Shown here: positions 1-10,990 of the stretch, piece after piece | How positions within the stretch are numbered: position 1 is the first letter of the stretch | Layout: each line of letters starts with the position of its first letter | NCBI RefSeq assembly: GCF_019649055.1 | Contig: NW_026570276.1 | Location: forward strand, 62,001-126,000 | DNA from: Paramacrobiotus metropolitanus | Lineage: Eukaryota > Tardigrada > Eutardigrada > Parachela > Macrobiotidae | DNA length: 64,000 bases | Direction: 5' to 3' | Notes under the pieces: generated by a model | Told to the model about the DNA's origin: nothing | The model's input: only the letters and a program-made list of their open reading frames with translations | Databases searched by the model: none | Made by a program: the position numbers and the translations under genes

Positions 1-3000
1 GACAGAACTATTGCTTCAGAAGTTAAACAAGTCTGTCACATTAGGCAGAACGCTTTTCTTGTGGATTTTGCGAAACATCCGGATGTTTGAAAATCATTGT
101 TGTCATGATTCGCGTTTTCCGCATATCAGGAACTAAATGACTGTTATTGTAAAAAGAAACCTGTTAGAGCTGGAAAAATATTTATTCCCAACAAGAAACG
201 AAACTTAGTATCCACATTGTCGATTTGTCAACCGTATGTCAATTTGTCAAATGTCTTTCAAGCTGGCAGCCAACCAGGCATTATGGTTTGGCCGACTCTC
301 CAGATGATTTCCTTGAATTAAATAGACAAAACTACCGCTTCAGAAGAAAAATCAGTCATTCCCAACAAAAAACGATTTTTGTATCCATCTTGTCAGTTTG
401 TCAACCGTATGTCAATTTGTCAAATGTCTTTCAAGCTGGCAGCCAACTAGGCATTATCGTTTGACCGACTCTCCAGATGATTTCCTTAAATTAATTAGAC
501 AAAACTACCGCTTCAGAAGAAAAATCAATCATTCAGAGCAGAAAAATATTTTTTGTATCCACTTTGTCAATCTGTCAACCGTATGTCAATTTGTCAAATG
601 TATTTCAAGCTGGCAGCCAACCAGGCATTATCGTTTCGCCACCTCTCCAGATGGTTTCCTTGAATTAATTAGACAAAACTACCGTTTCAGAAGAAAAATC
701 AGTCATTCCCAACAAAAAAAATATTTTTGTATCCACCTTGTCAATTTGTCAACCGTATGTCAATTTGTCAAAAGATTTTTAAACGAACAGCCATCTAGGC
801 ATTATTGTCCGGCTTCCTCTTTAGATGACTACCATAAATCTTTCAGACAAAACTATTGCTTCAGAAGATAAATAAGTCTGTCGCATTAAGCAGAACGAGT
901 TTCTTGTAGATTTTCCGAAACATCCGGATGTTTGGATATCATTGTTGTCATCATTCGCGTTTTTCGCATATGAGGAACAAAATGACTGTTATTATAAACA
1001 GAAACCTGTTAGAGCTGGAAAAATATTTATTTCCAACAAAAAACGAAATTTGGTATCCACATTGTCAATTTGTCAACCGTATGTCAATTTGTCAAATGTC
1101 TTTCAAGCTGGCAGCCAACCAGGCATTATGGTTTGGCCACCTCTCCAGATGATTTCCTTGAATTAATTAGACAAAACTACCGTTTCAGAAGAAAAATCAG
1201 TCATTCCCAACAAAAAAATATTTTTTGTATCCGCCTTGTCAATCTGTCAACCGTATGTCAATTTGTCCAAAGCCTTTTAAACGGGCACCCATCCAGGCAT
1301 TATTGTCCGGCTGCCTCTTTAGATGACTACCATAAATCTTTCAGACAGAACTATTGCTTCAGAAGTTAAACAAGTCTGTCACATTAGGCAGAACGCTTTT
1401 CTTGTGGATTTTGCGAAACATCCGGATGTTTGAAAATCATTGTTGTCATGATTCGCGTTTTCCGCATATCAGGAACTAAATGACTGTTATTGTAAAAGAA
1501 ACCTGTTAGAGCTGGAAAATATTTATTCCCAACAAGAAACGAAACTTAGTATCCACATTGTCGATTTGTCAAACGTATGTCAATTTGTCAAATGTCTTTC
1601 AAGCTGGCAGCCAACCAGGCATTATGGTTTGGCCGACTCTCCAGATGATTTCCTTGAATTAAATAGACAAAACTACCGCTTCAGAAGAAAAATCAGTCAT
1701 TCCCAACAAAAAACGATTTTTGTATCCATCTTGTCAGTTTGTCAACCGTATGTCAATTTGTCAAATGTCTTTCAAGCTGGCAGCCAACTAGGCATTATCG
1801 TTTGACCGACTCTCCAGATGATTTCCTTAAATTAATTAGACAAAACTACCGCTTCAGAAGAAAAATCAATCATTCAGAGCAGAAAAATATTTTTTGTGTC
1901 CACTTTGTCAATCTGTCAACCGTATGTCAATTTGTCAAATGTATTTCAAGCTGGCAGCCAACCAGGCATTATCGTTTCGCCACCTCTCCAGATGGTTTCC
2001 TTGAATTAATTAGACAAAACTACCGTTTCAGAAGAAAAATCAGTCATTCCCAACAAAAAAATATTTTTTGTATCCACCTTGTCAATTTGTCAACCGTATG
2101 TCAATTTGTCAAAAGATTTTTAAACGAACAGCCATCTAGGCATTATTGTCCGGCTTCCTCTTTAGATGACTACCATAAATCTTTCAGACAAAACTATTGC
2201 TTCAGAAGATAAATAAGTCTGTCGCATTAAGCAGAACGCGTTTCTTGTAGATTTTCCGAAACATCCGGATGTTTGGAAATCATTGTTGTCATCATTCGCG
2301 TTTTTCGCATATGAGGAACAAAATGACTGTTATTGTAAAAAGAAACCTGTTAGAGCTGGAAAAATATTTATTCCTAACAAGAAACGAAACTTAGTATCCA
2401 CATTGTCGATTTGTCAAACGTATGTCAATTTGTCAAATGTCTTTCAAGCTGGCAGCCAACCAGGCATTATGGTTTGGCCACCTCTCCAGATGGTTTCCTT
2501 GAATTAATTAGACAAAACTACCGTTTCAGAAGAAAAATCAGTCATTCCCAACAAAAAAATATTTTTTGTATCCGCCTTGTCAATCTGTCAACCGTATGTC
2601 AATTTGTCCAAAGCCTTTTAAACGGGCACCCATCTAGGCATTATTGTCCGGCTGCCTCTTTAGATGGCTAAAATAAATCTTTCAGACAGAACTATTGCTT
2701 CAGAAGTTAAACAAGTCTGTCACATTAGGCAGAACGCTTTTCTTGTGGATTTTGCGAAACATCCGGATGTTTGGAAATCATTGTTGTCATGATTCGCGTT
2801 TTCCGCATATCAGGAACTAAATGACTGTTATTGTAAAAAGAAACCTGTTAGAGCTGGAAAAATATTTATTCCCAACAAGAAACGAAACTTAGTATCCACA
2901 TTGTCGATTTGTCAAACGTATGTCAATTTGTCAAATGTCTTTCAAGCTGGCAGCCAACCAGGCATTATGGTTTGGCCGACTCTCCAGATGATTTCCTTGA

Positions 3001-4700
3001 ATTAAATAGACAAAACTACCGCTTCAGAAGAAAAATCAGTCATTCCCAACAAAAAACGATTTTTGTATCCATCTTGTCAGTTTGTCAACCGTATGTCAAT
3101 TTGTCAAATGTCTTTCAAGCTGGCAGCCAACCAGGCATTATCGTTTGACCGACTCTCCAGATGATTTCCTTAAATTAATTAGACAAAACCACCGCTTCAG
3201 AAGAAAAATCAATCATTCAGAGCAGAAAAATATTTTTTGTATCCACTTTGTCAATCTGTCAACCGTATGTCAATTTGTCAAATGTATTTCAAGCTGGCAG
3301 CCAACCAGGCATTATCGTTTCGCCACCTCTCCAGATGGTTTCCTTGAATTAATTAGACAAAACTGCCGTTTCAGAAGAAAAATCAGTCATTCCCAACAAA
3401 AAAATATTTTTTGTATCCACCTTGTCAATTTGTCAACCGTATGTTAATTTGTCAAAAGATTTTTAAACGAACAGCCATCTAGGCATTATTGTCCGGCTTC
3501 CTCTTTAGATGACTACCATAAATCTTTCAGACAAAACTATTGCTTCAGAAGATAAATAAGTCTGTCGCATTAAGCAGAACGAGTTTCTTGTAGATTTTCC
3601 GAAACATCCGGATGTTTGGATATCATTGTTGTCATCATTCGCGTTTTTCGCATATGAGGAACAAAATGACTGTTATTATAAACAGAAACCTGTTAGAGCT
3701 GGAAAAATATTTATTTCCAACAAAAAACGAAATTTGGTATCCACATTGTCAATTTGTCAACCGTATGTCAATTTGTCAAATGTCTTTCAAGCTGGCAGCC
3801 AACCAGGCATTATCGTTTCGCCACCTCTCCAGATGATTTCCTTAAACTAAATAGACAAAACTACCGTTTCAGAAGAAAAATCAGTCATTCCCAACAAAAA
3901 AATATTTTTTGTAACCGCCTTGTCAATTTGTCAACCGTATGTCAATTTGTCAAAAGATTTTTAAACGGGCAGGCATCTAGGCATTATTGTCCGGCTTCCT
4001 CTTTGGATGGCTACCATAAATCTTTCAGACAAAACTATTGCTTCAGAAGTTAAATAAGTCTGTCACATTAAGCAGAACGCGTTTCTTGTAGATTTTGCGA
4101 AACATCCGGATGTTTGGAAATCATTGTTGTCATCATTCGCGTTTTCCGCATATCAGGAACGAAATGACTGTTATTATAAACAGAAACCTGTTAGAGCTGG
4201 AAAAATATTTATTCCCAACGAAAACGATTTTTTGTATCCACCTTGTCAATTTGTCAACCGTATGTCAATTTGTCTAATGTCTTTCAACCTGGCAGCCAAC
4301 CAGGCATTATCGCTTGGCCACCTCTCCAGATGATTTCCTTAACCTAATAAGACAAAACTACCTATTCAGAACAAAAATCAGTCATTCCCAACAAAAAAAC
4401 ATTTTTTGTATCCACCTTGTCAATTTGTCAATCGTATGTCAATTTGTCAAAAGCCTTTTAAACGGGCAGCCATCTAGGCATTATTGTCTGGCTTCCTCTT
4501 ATGATTACTACCATGAATCCTCCAGGCAAAACTATTGCTTCAGAAGTTAATTAAGTCTGTCACATTAAGCAGAACGCGTTTCCTGTAGATTTTGCGAAAC
4601 ATCCAGATGTTTGGAAATCATTGTTGTCATCATTCGCGTTTTCCGCATATCAGGAACGAAATGACTGTCATTATAAACGGAAACCTGTTAAAGCTGGACA
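1..4700. repeat. Higher-order satellite array, about 173-bp monomers in a period of about 1343 bp
   Basis: The same long unit recurs with starts near 1, 1344, 2685 and 4028, giving periods of 1341-1343 bp. Each unit has a block of about 846 bp with four monomers and a block of about 497 bp with two. Monomers begin near TTGTCAACCGTATGTCAATT and repeat every 172-175 bp. Each block ends in a divergent spacer of about 300 bp carrying a 16-bp palindrome. Copies are nearly identical over the period while monomers within a unit differ, which is higher-order satellite organisation. The array enters from the left edge and decays near 4700 after one last 497-type block. Open frames in it are by-products of the repeat and are not called as genes. 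Confidence 0.93.
73..88. repeat. Perfect 16-bp palindrome of the satellite spacer
   Basis: AAACATCCGGATGTTT is its own reverse complement. It recurs once per spacer, near 917, 1415, 2262, 2757, 3602 and 4099. The last copy near 4596 has one substitution that breaks the symmetry. A dimeric protein site is possible but not shown. Confidence 0.8.
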
Positions 4701-5372
4701 ATATTTATTTAAAAAAAAAATCAGTGAAAGCAAGGTTGCTTATAGAACCACTTTTTTTTTATCCTGGTGCTTATAGAACCACTTTTTTTTACCCTGGAAG
4801 ATGGCTTGTGGTTTTTGTTTGCCATTCCTGATGGCAAGTGTGACTGAAACAGACAAGACTCATGTTAACTTGTTTAGGGCACAGAAAGCATGACGAAAGC
4901 GCTAGAGAATGGAATGATTGCGCTATCCTGTGAGTGCACATGAAAGAGTGGCCAAAGTCCACTCTTCGGTGTGCACGCAATCAGTGTGGCGGCACTGCAA
5001 GCGCAGAATCGGCAAGACCGAAGGAAAGCGCAGTACAAGAGAAGGTTCTTCGTCCCATCCTGAACAATTTTTGAAAAACAACTTCTAGTATCAGTAACAA
5101 TTCGCAACGATTTCAGAAAATTTCATACTTTGATCAGACTAAAGAAAAATCATTTCCAAATAGATTTGTGAATCGTGTTTGTGGAAAATGTTTGTGTACT
5201 TTTTAGAAAATATAATAAAGTAACTTTGGGTGTAAAAAAGTTTGTTGTTTTCAGTACCGGTTGGGTTTTTTGAAAAATCGCTCCACAATACTTTAGCCTT
5301 TCTAACGGAATACATTGCTGTGCTTAAACAAAAAAATTTAAAAAATCTGCTTGAATTGTTATTGCGTCCGCA

Positions 5373-5478
5373 AAATTACGACTTTAAATCAGTCATTACA
5401 CTTTAAAATAACCAAACCGAGTTTAAATTACGACTTTTAATCAGTCCTTACACTTTAGAACAACCAAACCGAGTGCAA
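5373..5478. repeat. Tandem duplication of about 53 bp
   Basis: Two adjacent copies both read AAATTACGACTTT early and end ACCAAACCGAGT, with a few substitutions. They lie inside the long inverted-repeat element. The rest of its interior, about 5479-6690, shows no gene I can support. Confidence 0.75.
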
Positions 5479-6931
5479 ACCTCTACTAAATGTAGTAAAA
5501 ATATCATAGTTTTTGGTGCAATACACAGTTATCATGCAGCACAAAGACACGCATTGCGCCAGCGAGAATAGTCAAAAGAGGTCGAATCAGTAGAATCTCT
5601 ACTTAAGCAATGTGTGTGCTCTGTAGCTAAAAAAGTTAAATAAAAGAGAACGCTACGTTTCCCATTGTTACATACCGTAGAATTCAGATTCCAAAATTCA
5701 TTTCCCCCGGTTTCATTTCCGCATGCAAGTCAATGCAGTTCTGCATGCACGCATTTCCGTATACTTTTAAAATTTACTGGAGTTGAAGCGAGTGCTGTAA
5801 TACTGTAGTAGCGGCTTACAAGTTAGACCACACAATGTGGTGTACGGAAATTTCATTCAGATTGCGCGGTATTCGTACACGGGAGCGTGTACAACGCCCA
5901 GCAGGAGAAAACAGCTACGGAACCAGACGTTGGTCTTCAACTATATAGCGCCGCTACAGTACGTACGTACTACATACTTATTTATGCACTTATGCGTCAG
6001 AGCGTAGTGTTGTGCTTCCACTTTACATTGTCATACACACTGTTTCCTCGAATGTGTTGCTGTCTGAACTCTGAAGGCTGACAACCTTCGAGACAATTTT
6101 ACTATTTTGACGACCTCCCGGGGAGCTGATCCGCAGAAGCGTTTTTTGTCAGCTCCCGATAACCGGAACAGTGTGGCGCATGTTTGCTTACAAACCGACA
6201 GCAACTTGATCCGGTTACTTTATAAAGAGCTGATGTCGAAATTGCACCCGCCCGTGCATTCAAGACCCTTCATGGGCAATGGTGTCAGCCGACGACACAC
6301 GTTTTCACGGACTGTGGTTATCTGTGGTTCAACCTACAGTGTCCGTGTTAACCGTTTTTAGATAAAGCGTTCCCAGTTGTACCTTGTGGATTTATCTCCG
6401 GTTTAATTATTCACTCACTAATAAATTAATTAGCAAGACCTACGAGAGCTAGAACAGTCCAAAATAACGATATTTGCGGACCTGTCGTTCGTAATTAACT
6501 TGAGACAAAGGCTTCAATTACGTTTTTACTGCTGCTTCGAAGTCCCTTTTTGCTTTTTGTGCTATGGGATACCTAATAACTGTTTCCGATCACTGAAAAA
6601 AATCCCAAACACCTTGTCGTCGCCTGACGCCAATGCCCGTCAACGGGTTAAACAAGATGCGCAAACGTTTTTCATAAATTCTTTTTGAAATTGAATTCTT
6701 TTTGAAACGCTTCACAATTCTTTTTGAAAATAATTTTTCTTTAGTCTGATCAAAGTTAGTAAGTTTCTGACACCGTTGCGAATTGTTATTGGTTTTAGAA
6801 GTTGTTCTTCAAAAATTGTTCAGGACCGGATGAAGAACTTTCTGTTGTACTGCGCTTTCCTTTGGTTTAACCGATTCTGCGCTGCAGTGCCGCCACACTA
6901 GATTGTGTGCACACCGAAGAGTGGACTTTGG

Positions 6932-7187
6932 CAAAGCCAGTAGAATATACTAAGCCTTGAAGCTGATCTTATCAGCAAAGCGGAGCTCCGCTGAGTTAAC
7001 ATACGAGTCTACGGAGAAACGGCTGAAAAAGTCGTTTGAAAAATCGTATTAATTCAGCCGTCCAAAATGCGCAGGTGTGTTGCACGGTGGCCACCTGAGA
7101 GTTAACGCTATCCAGTTTTCTATGCACTGATCGAGTATGCTTTTTCGAACCATGAATTTTAAAGAATTTTCGTAGCGAATATCAATT
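6932..7187. mobile_element. 256-bp interspersed element with 8-bp target duplication
   Basis: The insertion starts CAAAGCCAGTAGAATATAC and ends ATATCAATT. It is flanked by GACTTTGG on both sides (6924-6931 and 7188-7195), and it interrupts the right arm of the surrounding inverted-repeat element, which continues on the other side. An inverted copy of the same length lies at 9486-9741. It has no coding capacity and no clear inverted ends, so the class is uncertain. Confidence 0.8.
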
Positions 7188-7345
7188 GACTTTGGTCACT
7201 TTTCATTTGCGCTTTGCCTTCCCATTGTCTAGCGCCTTTGTCATGCTCTACGCGTCCTCACTGTGTAAACATGAGCCTTGTCTGCTTCTGTCACACTTGC
7301 AAGCTGGCATGGTATATAGCAACCACAAGGCATGTTCCAGAACGA

Positions 7346-7975
7346 AAGAATACCTGATGTGCGATAAGCAACCAGACTAGTACACCTGCCCGAAAATCGG
7401 GAGCACAAGTCATAAAAAATAATTAAAAAGCAATTAACAGTGCTTACTAGGAACAGGCATGGTCACAGAGAGACCTGCCCGACTACCAAAAGTGACAATC
7501 GGTAGGACGAAAGTGCACATGCGAGAGGTATGTGTCTGCCCGTGAAGGGAGAATTTGGTCTGCCCTGTGTCTGCCCGTGGCCGGTCAATCGCGCGTGTAG
7601 TTTTTCGCAAGGCGAAAGAGGCAAACATCCCTTTCAAACGCATGACGCGGTGCTTCCGAGTCCTGGTATCTATAGCATGGGTACTAGCAAAGCCAGTAGA
7701 ATATACAAAGCCTGGAAGCAGGCATATAACACGGTCACGTCCTCAAGCCAACTCCGCTGATTTGAAGGGAGCTCAGACCAGCCTCCTTTGATGGTTGGTG
7801 AAAATTAATTCGTAAGTAATTCCTCGTTCAAGATAGATGGATGTGCTTGCAGTACCAGGTGTACAAAATGGATGTAGCTTTTGAAAAAAATTATAACTGA
7901 ACCAGGAAAGTAATCCAGGATGTTTTGGCAAACGCCCTATTCATCCCATTTATCGCGCGATATTAGCCTTCTGCG
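7346..7975. other. Intergenic stretch with a partial copy of the 256-bp element
   Basis: No gene is supported here. From 7688 the sequence repeats the first 35-40 bases of the 256-bp element (CAAAGCCAGTAGAATATAC) and then diverges. It is preceded by GTACTAG at 7681-7687. The same heptamer follows the inverted copy at 9742-9748, so 7688-9741 could be one larger element with inverted ends and a 7-bp duplication. Confidence 0.5.
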
Positions 7976-9155
7976 CGTCCGATCACTTCGGCCGCGTTAC
8001 ATTTCGGCCGCACAGGTTCACTTCGGCCAACGTTCATTTCGGGCGTGCCTCACTTCGGCCGACTCTCAATTCGGCCAACGCTCAATTCGGCAACTGGACA
8101 TTTCGGCCATCATAAGTTTCCCTGGGTTTCCCACGGTTTTTGGGTTATCTAGGATTTTTAGGTTTATTATGGTTTCATTGGTTTCTTAGGTTTTCAGGTT
8201 TATTACGTTTTTAGGTTTCTTAGGTTTCTTAGGTTTTTTGGGTTTCTTAGGTTTCTGTGGTTTCTTAGGTTTCTCAGGTTTTTAGGTTTATTAGGTTTAT
8301 TAGGTTTATTTGGTTTTAGGTTTCTTAGGTTTCTCAGGTTTTTTGGTTTATTAGGTTTATTCGGTTTTAGGTTTCTTAGGTTTTTCAGGAATAGCAACCG
8401 CCACAGGCCAGAAGCGGGCGAAAGAGTTTTTTAAGCAACGGCTATCTGTTCAAATTCAACGAGGAAATGCTATATGTGTGATGGGTATAATCCCAGATCG
8501 GGATGGCTTTGAGGAAGTGTTTTTCTTATGAATTTGTGTTGTTTTGAGTACTTAGTTAGTACTTACGAGTGATACTTATTAAAGGTCTTAGTCGGTTTCT
8601 TAGGTTTCTATGTTTCTTATGTTTCTTAGGTTTTCTTAGATTTGGTATCGTCTCTTAGGTTTTCATAGGTTTTATACAATTATTTTGTTGTCATTGGTTT
8701 TCTTAGGTTATCCTTAAGTGCTTCATGATAATATTATGGACATTTCTTTTCTTTTTTTATGTTTTCTTGGTGTATTGTGGTTAGGTTTCCAGTACGTACT
8801 TTTCCTGTAGGCTTCGTGACTTCGGGTCATCGAAAGGGAGACATGATGGTGACCGTAACACTTGAAGAACTGCTCACACAAATTGTGCGTGCAAAATGAT
8901 ATGAACGCGGCCATTTGCTATCACTTTTTTGATTCGACGGTTTTAATTTTTCGACAAACTTATATCGAAAGTAACGTTTTCTTGTAGATCAAACCAAACT
9001 GAGCGTCGGCCGAAATGTACTGTGGCCGAAGTGATCGGCGGCCGAACTGAATGACGGCCGAAGTGAATCACGGCCGAAGTGAATCGCGGCCGAAAAACTT
9101 TGGCCGAAATGAGCGTGGCCGAAATGAAAACGGCCGAAGTGATCGGTAGCCGTCT
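7976..9155. mobile_element. Foldback element 1: inverted arrays of 16-bp units around a TTAGGTTTC core
   Basis: The left arm, about 7980-8115, holds eight units with core CAYTTCGGCC. The right arm, about 9008-9150, holds about nine units in the opposite orientation (GGCCGAARTG). The core from about 8150 to 8700 is a degenerate TTAGGTTTC minisatellite. Ends read CGTCCGATCAC on the left and, inverted, GGCTACCGATCAC on the right. This matches the foldback class, whose long inverted repeats are built of subrepeats. I could not settle a target duplication. Long Asn/Lys/Leu open frames on the minus strand come from the minisatellite. Confidence 0.85.
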
Positions 9156-9179
9156 TTCTGAATTCAGGTCATGTGCGTT

Positions 9180-9466
9180 CTCTCAGGGCCTAGACTCCAA
9201 CTCTGACTCTGACTCTGATTCTGACCACTCAAACTCTGACTCTGAAGGTTTCTTAGGTTTCTTAATAGGTTCTTAGGTTTCTTATGTTTCTTAGGTTTCT
9301 TAGGTTTCTTAGGTTTCATAGGTTTCTTAGGTTTCTTAGGTTTCTTAATAGGTTCTTAGGTTTCTTAGGTTTCTTAGGTTTCTTAAGTTATTCTTAGGTT
9401 ATTCAGTCAGAGTCAGAGTCAGAGTTTGGACAGTCAGAGTCTGAGTCAGAGCTTGAGCGTGGGCCC
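9180..9466. mobile_element. Foldback element 5: inverted (TCTGAC)n arms around TTAGGTTTC repeats
   Basis: The left arm is a hexamer array of CTCTGACTCTGAC type. The right arm is its inverse, CAGTCAGAGTCAGAGTC. Both outer ends carry GGGCC. The core at about 9245-9405 is TTCTTAGGTTTCTTAGG-type repeat, like the core of the neighbouring foldback element, although the arm unit is different. No coding capacity is seen. Confidence 0.75.
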
Positions 9467-9485
9467 GTTCACATTTTGATGAATG

Positions 9486-9741
9486 GATATTCGCTACGAA
9501 AATTCTTTAAAATTCATGGTTTGAAAAAGCATACTCGATTAGTGCATAGAAAACTGGATAGCGCTAACTTTCAGGTGGCCACCGTGCAACACACCTGCGC
9601 ATTTCTGACGGCTGAATTAAAGACGATTTTTCGAACGACTTTTTCAGCCATTTCTCCGTAGACTCGTATGTTAGTAACTCAGCGGAGCTCCGCTTTGCTG
9701 ATAAGATCAGCTTCAAGGCTTAGTATATTCTACTGGCTTTG
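9486..9741 (-). mobile_element. Inverted copy of the 256-bp element
   Basis: It matches 6932-7187 in reverse complement over its full length with scattered substitutions, including the GCGGAGCTCCGC palindrome and the terminal CAAAGCC. The two copies bracket the two foldback elements. No perfect target duplication of its own is seen; the GTACTAG after 9741 pairs instead with a copy at 7681. Confidence 0.8.
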
Positions 9742-9767
9742 GTACTAGCCCTTGCTTATCGCAAATT

Positions 9768-9807
9768 TCATTAACATCGTAACTACTTTTTGTTACGATG
9801 TTAATGA
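9768..9807. repeat. Perfect hairpin with 16-bp arms and 8-base loop
   Basis: TCATTAACATCGTAAC at 9768-9783 is exactly inverted at 9792-9807. No U-run or gene context suggests a terminator, and its role is unknown. Confidence 0.7.
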
Positions 9808-10660
9808 CGGATTGTCCACTCACTTCGCTCAGTGTTATCAACGGCGGAGCGGTCATTGGTTTTGTTCTGCTTTTGCCCATTGGTTTTACTGCAGGTGCTT
9901 CCAGTGTTTCAGTTTTTTGGGATTTTTGTGTGCCGTAAAACCCAAACCCGGTTTTTGGTGGCCTTCCTCTTACCCTGTTTGCTTCGCGGAATAGTGTGAA
10001 AACCGGCAGGCTCTTTGACTCTTTCCCAGACTTCGGAAAGAGTTTCCCAGACTTCGGATACCGACATTTTCCCGCTATTCATCCGCCTCTTTGGCGTCCA
10101 GCTGCTTAAACTGTTACGGTTATTCAGAACGACTGCGGAATGACCGGTTTGACACGCCACAGGTTCCGACCTATTCAGCGAATTCACCACAAACACGTCT
10201 GCTTTCCACGTTTGCTGCATTATAAATCCATATCTTTTCCGATGCCATTTCTTGTGAAAAAGCTTTGAATGCGGCACTGACTTTTGCTCTGGTACGATGA
10301 TTTTCGGAACACCGGAGCCTTTGCAACTTCTTCCCCGTAATCTTTTTCTTCGTTCTATATAGTGACGACTTCAAGAGCATCTTGAACCACCGCATGGTAA
10401 AGGCCAACAGTTTCTCCCGAGCTATCTGGTGCAACTCTGCGCCATCTTGTAAGACAATCGTCAACGCTAAACAAATCGACATTTCGCATTTGTTGAACGC
10501 ATAAAATATAAACATTTAACTTTTATTTGAAGAAAGTAAAAAAACGGTTCGCAAAGCTAAATTCTGTGCGCCCGGATATCGGGCGCAGAACCAAAATCTA
10601 TGCGCCCGATTTGTCGGGGCGCATAGCAGTCACCTTTTCTAATTTACCTATTGTGTGTTC
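9808..10660. other. Unassigned region with a 114-codon minus frame and GC-rich hairpins
   Basis: A minus-strand frame at 10171-10515 (114 codons, ATG start) has no family I recognise and may be spurious. At 10567-10628 two adjacent GC-rich hairpins occur: GCGCCCG...CGGGCGC, then CTATGCGCCCGA paired with TCGGGGCGCATAG. The second resembles the palindrome at 20082-20115. Nothing else is supported. Confidence 0.4.
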
Positions 10661-10990
10661 TGGATTTATTTCTATATTTACACGTTAACGAACAGAAGGG
10701 ATCGGCTTATGAAGATCTGGCCCTCGACTTACAGATAGGGATGTTAATTTGCTAAATACATTCAGAGTGCGGACTGCGCGGTGGGTAACTTAAGCCGCAG
10801 ACCAAGTGATTGATACGTATAATGGCGCTGGCAGTAGTAAAAATATTGGCATCAACTTACGGTAAGCGAAATTACAATGTAGTTAAAGATTGCTTACAAT
10901 GTCGATTTTTACCGGTGTACCGCTGCAGCGCTTAGTATAATTGGAACCATTATTATGGGGCAGATCCCATTATTATGAATGTAACTCCCA
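10661..10990. repeat. Partial third copy of a dispersed repeat
   Basis: The segment shares the motif ACACGTTAACGAA, followed by similar spaced blocks (GGACTTA..., TGCTAAATA..., GTGCGG...), with 21395-21690 and 31205-31370. It is more diverged than those two. No coding sequence is seen. Confidence 0.55.

Larger units (their letters stand above)
4790..7345. mobile_element. Non-autonomous DNA element with long (about 400 bp) terminal inverted repeats
   Basis: The left arm, about 4790-5190, matches the reverse complement of about 6690-6931 followed by 7196-7345. The match is clear around the stretch with GTGTGACTGAAACAGACAAG on the left and in the common CACTCTTCGGTGTGCAC block. The right arm is split by a 256-bp insertion at 6932-7187. 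The interior of about 1.5 kb has no recognisable transposase, so the element is probably non-autonomous. The outer edges are approximate and no target duplication was identified. Confidence 0.75.

Noticed and set aside
1-4700. CRISPR-like array
   Set aside because: Repeat units are about 173 bp with homologous, not unique, intervening sequence, and the genome is eukaryotic.
225-4831. Repeated open frames of 60-157 codons in the first 4.7 kb
   Set aside because: They recur with the satellite monomer in several registers and start at TTG or inside the repeat; they are by-products of tandem repetition.
8203-8397. Minus-strand Leu/Arg/Asn/Lys/Pro repeat protein
   Set aside because: It is the translation of the TTAGGTTTC minisatellite core of a foldback element.
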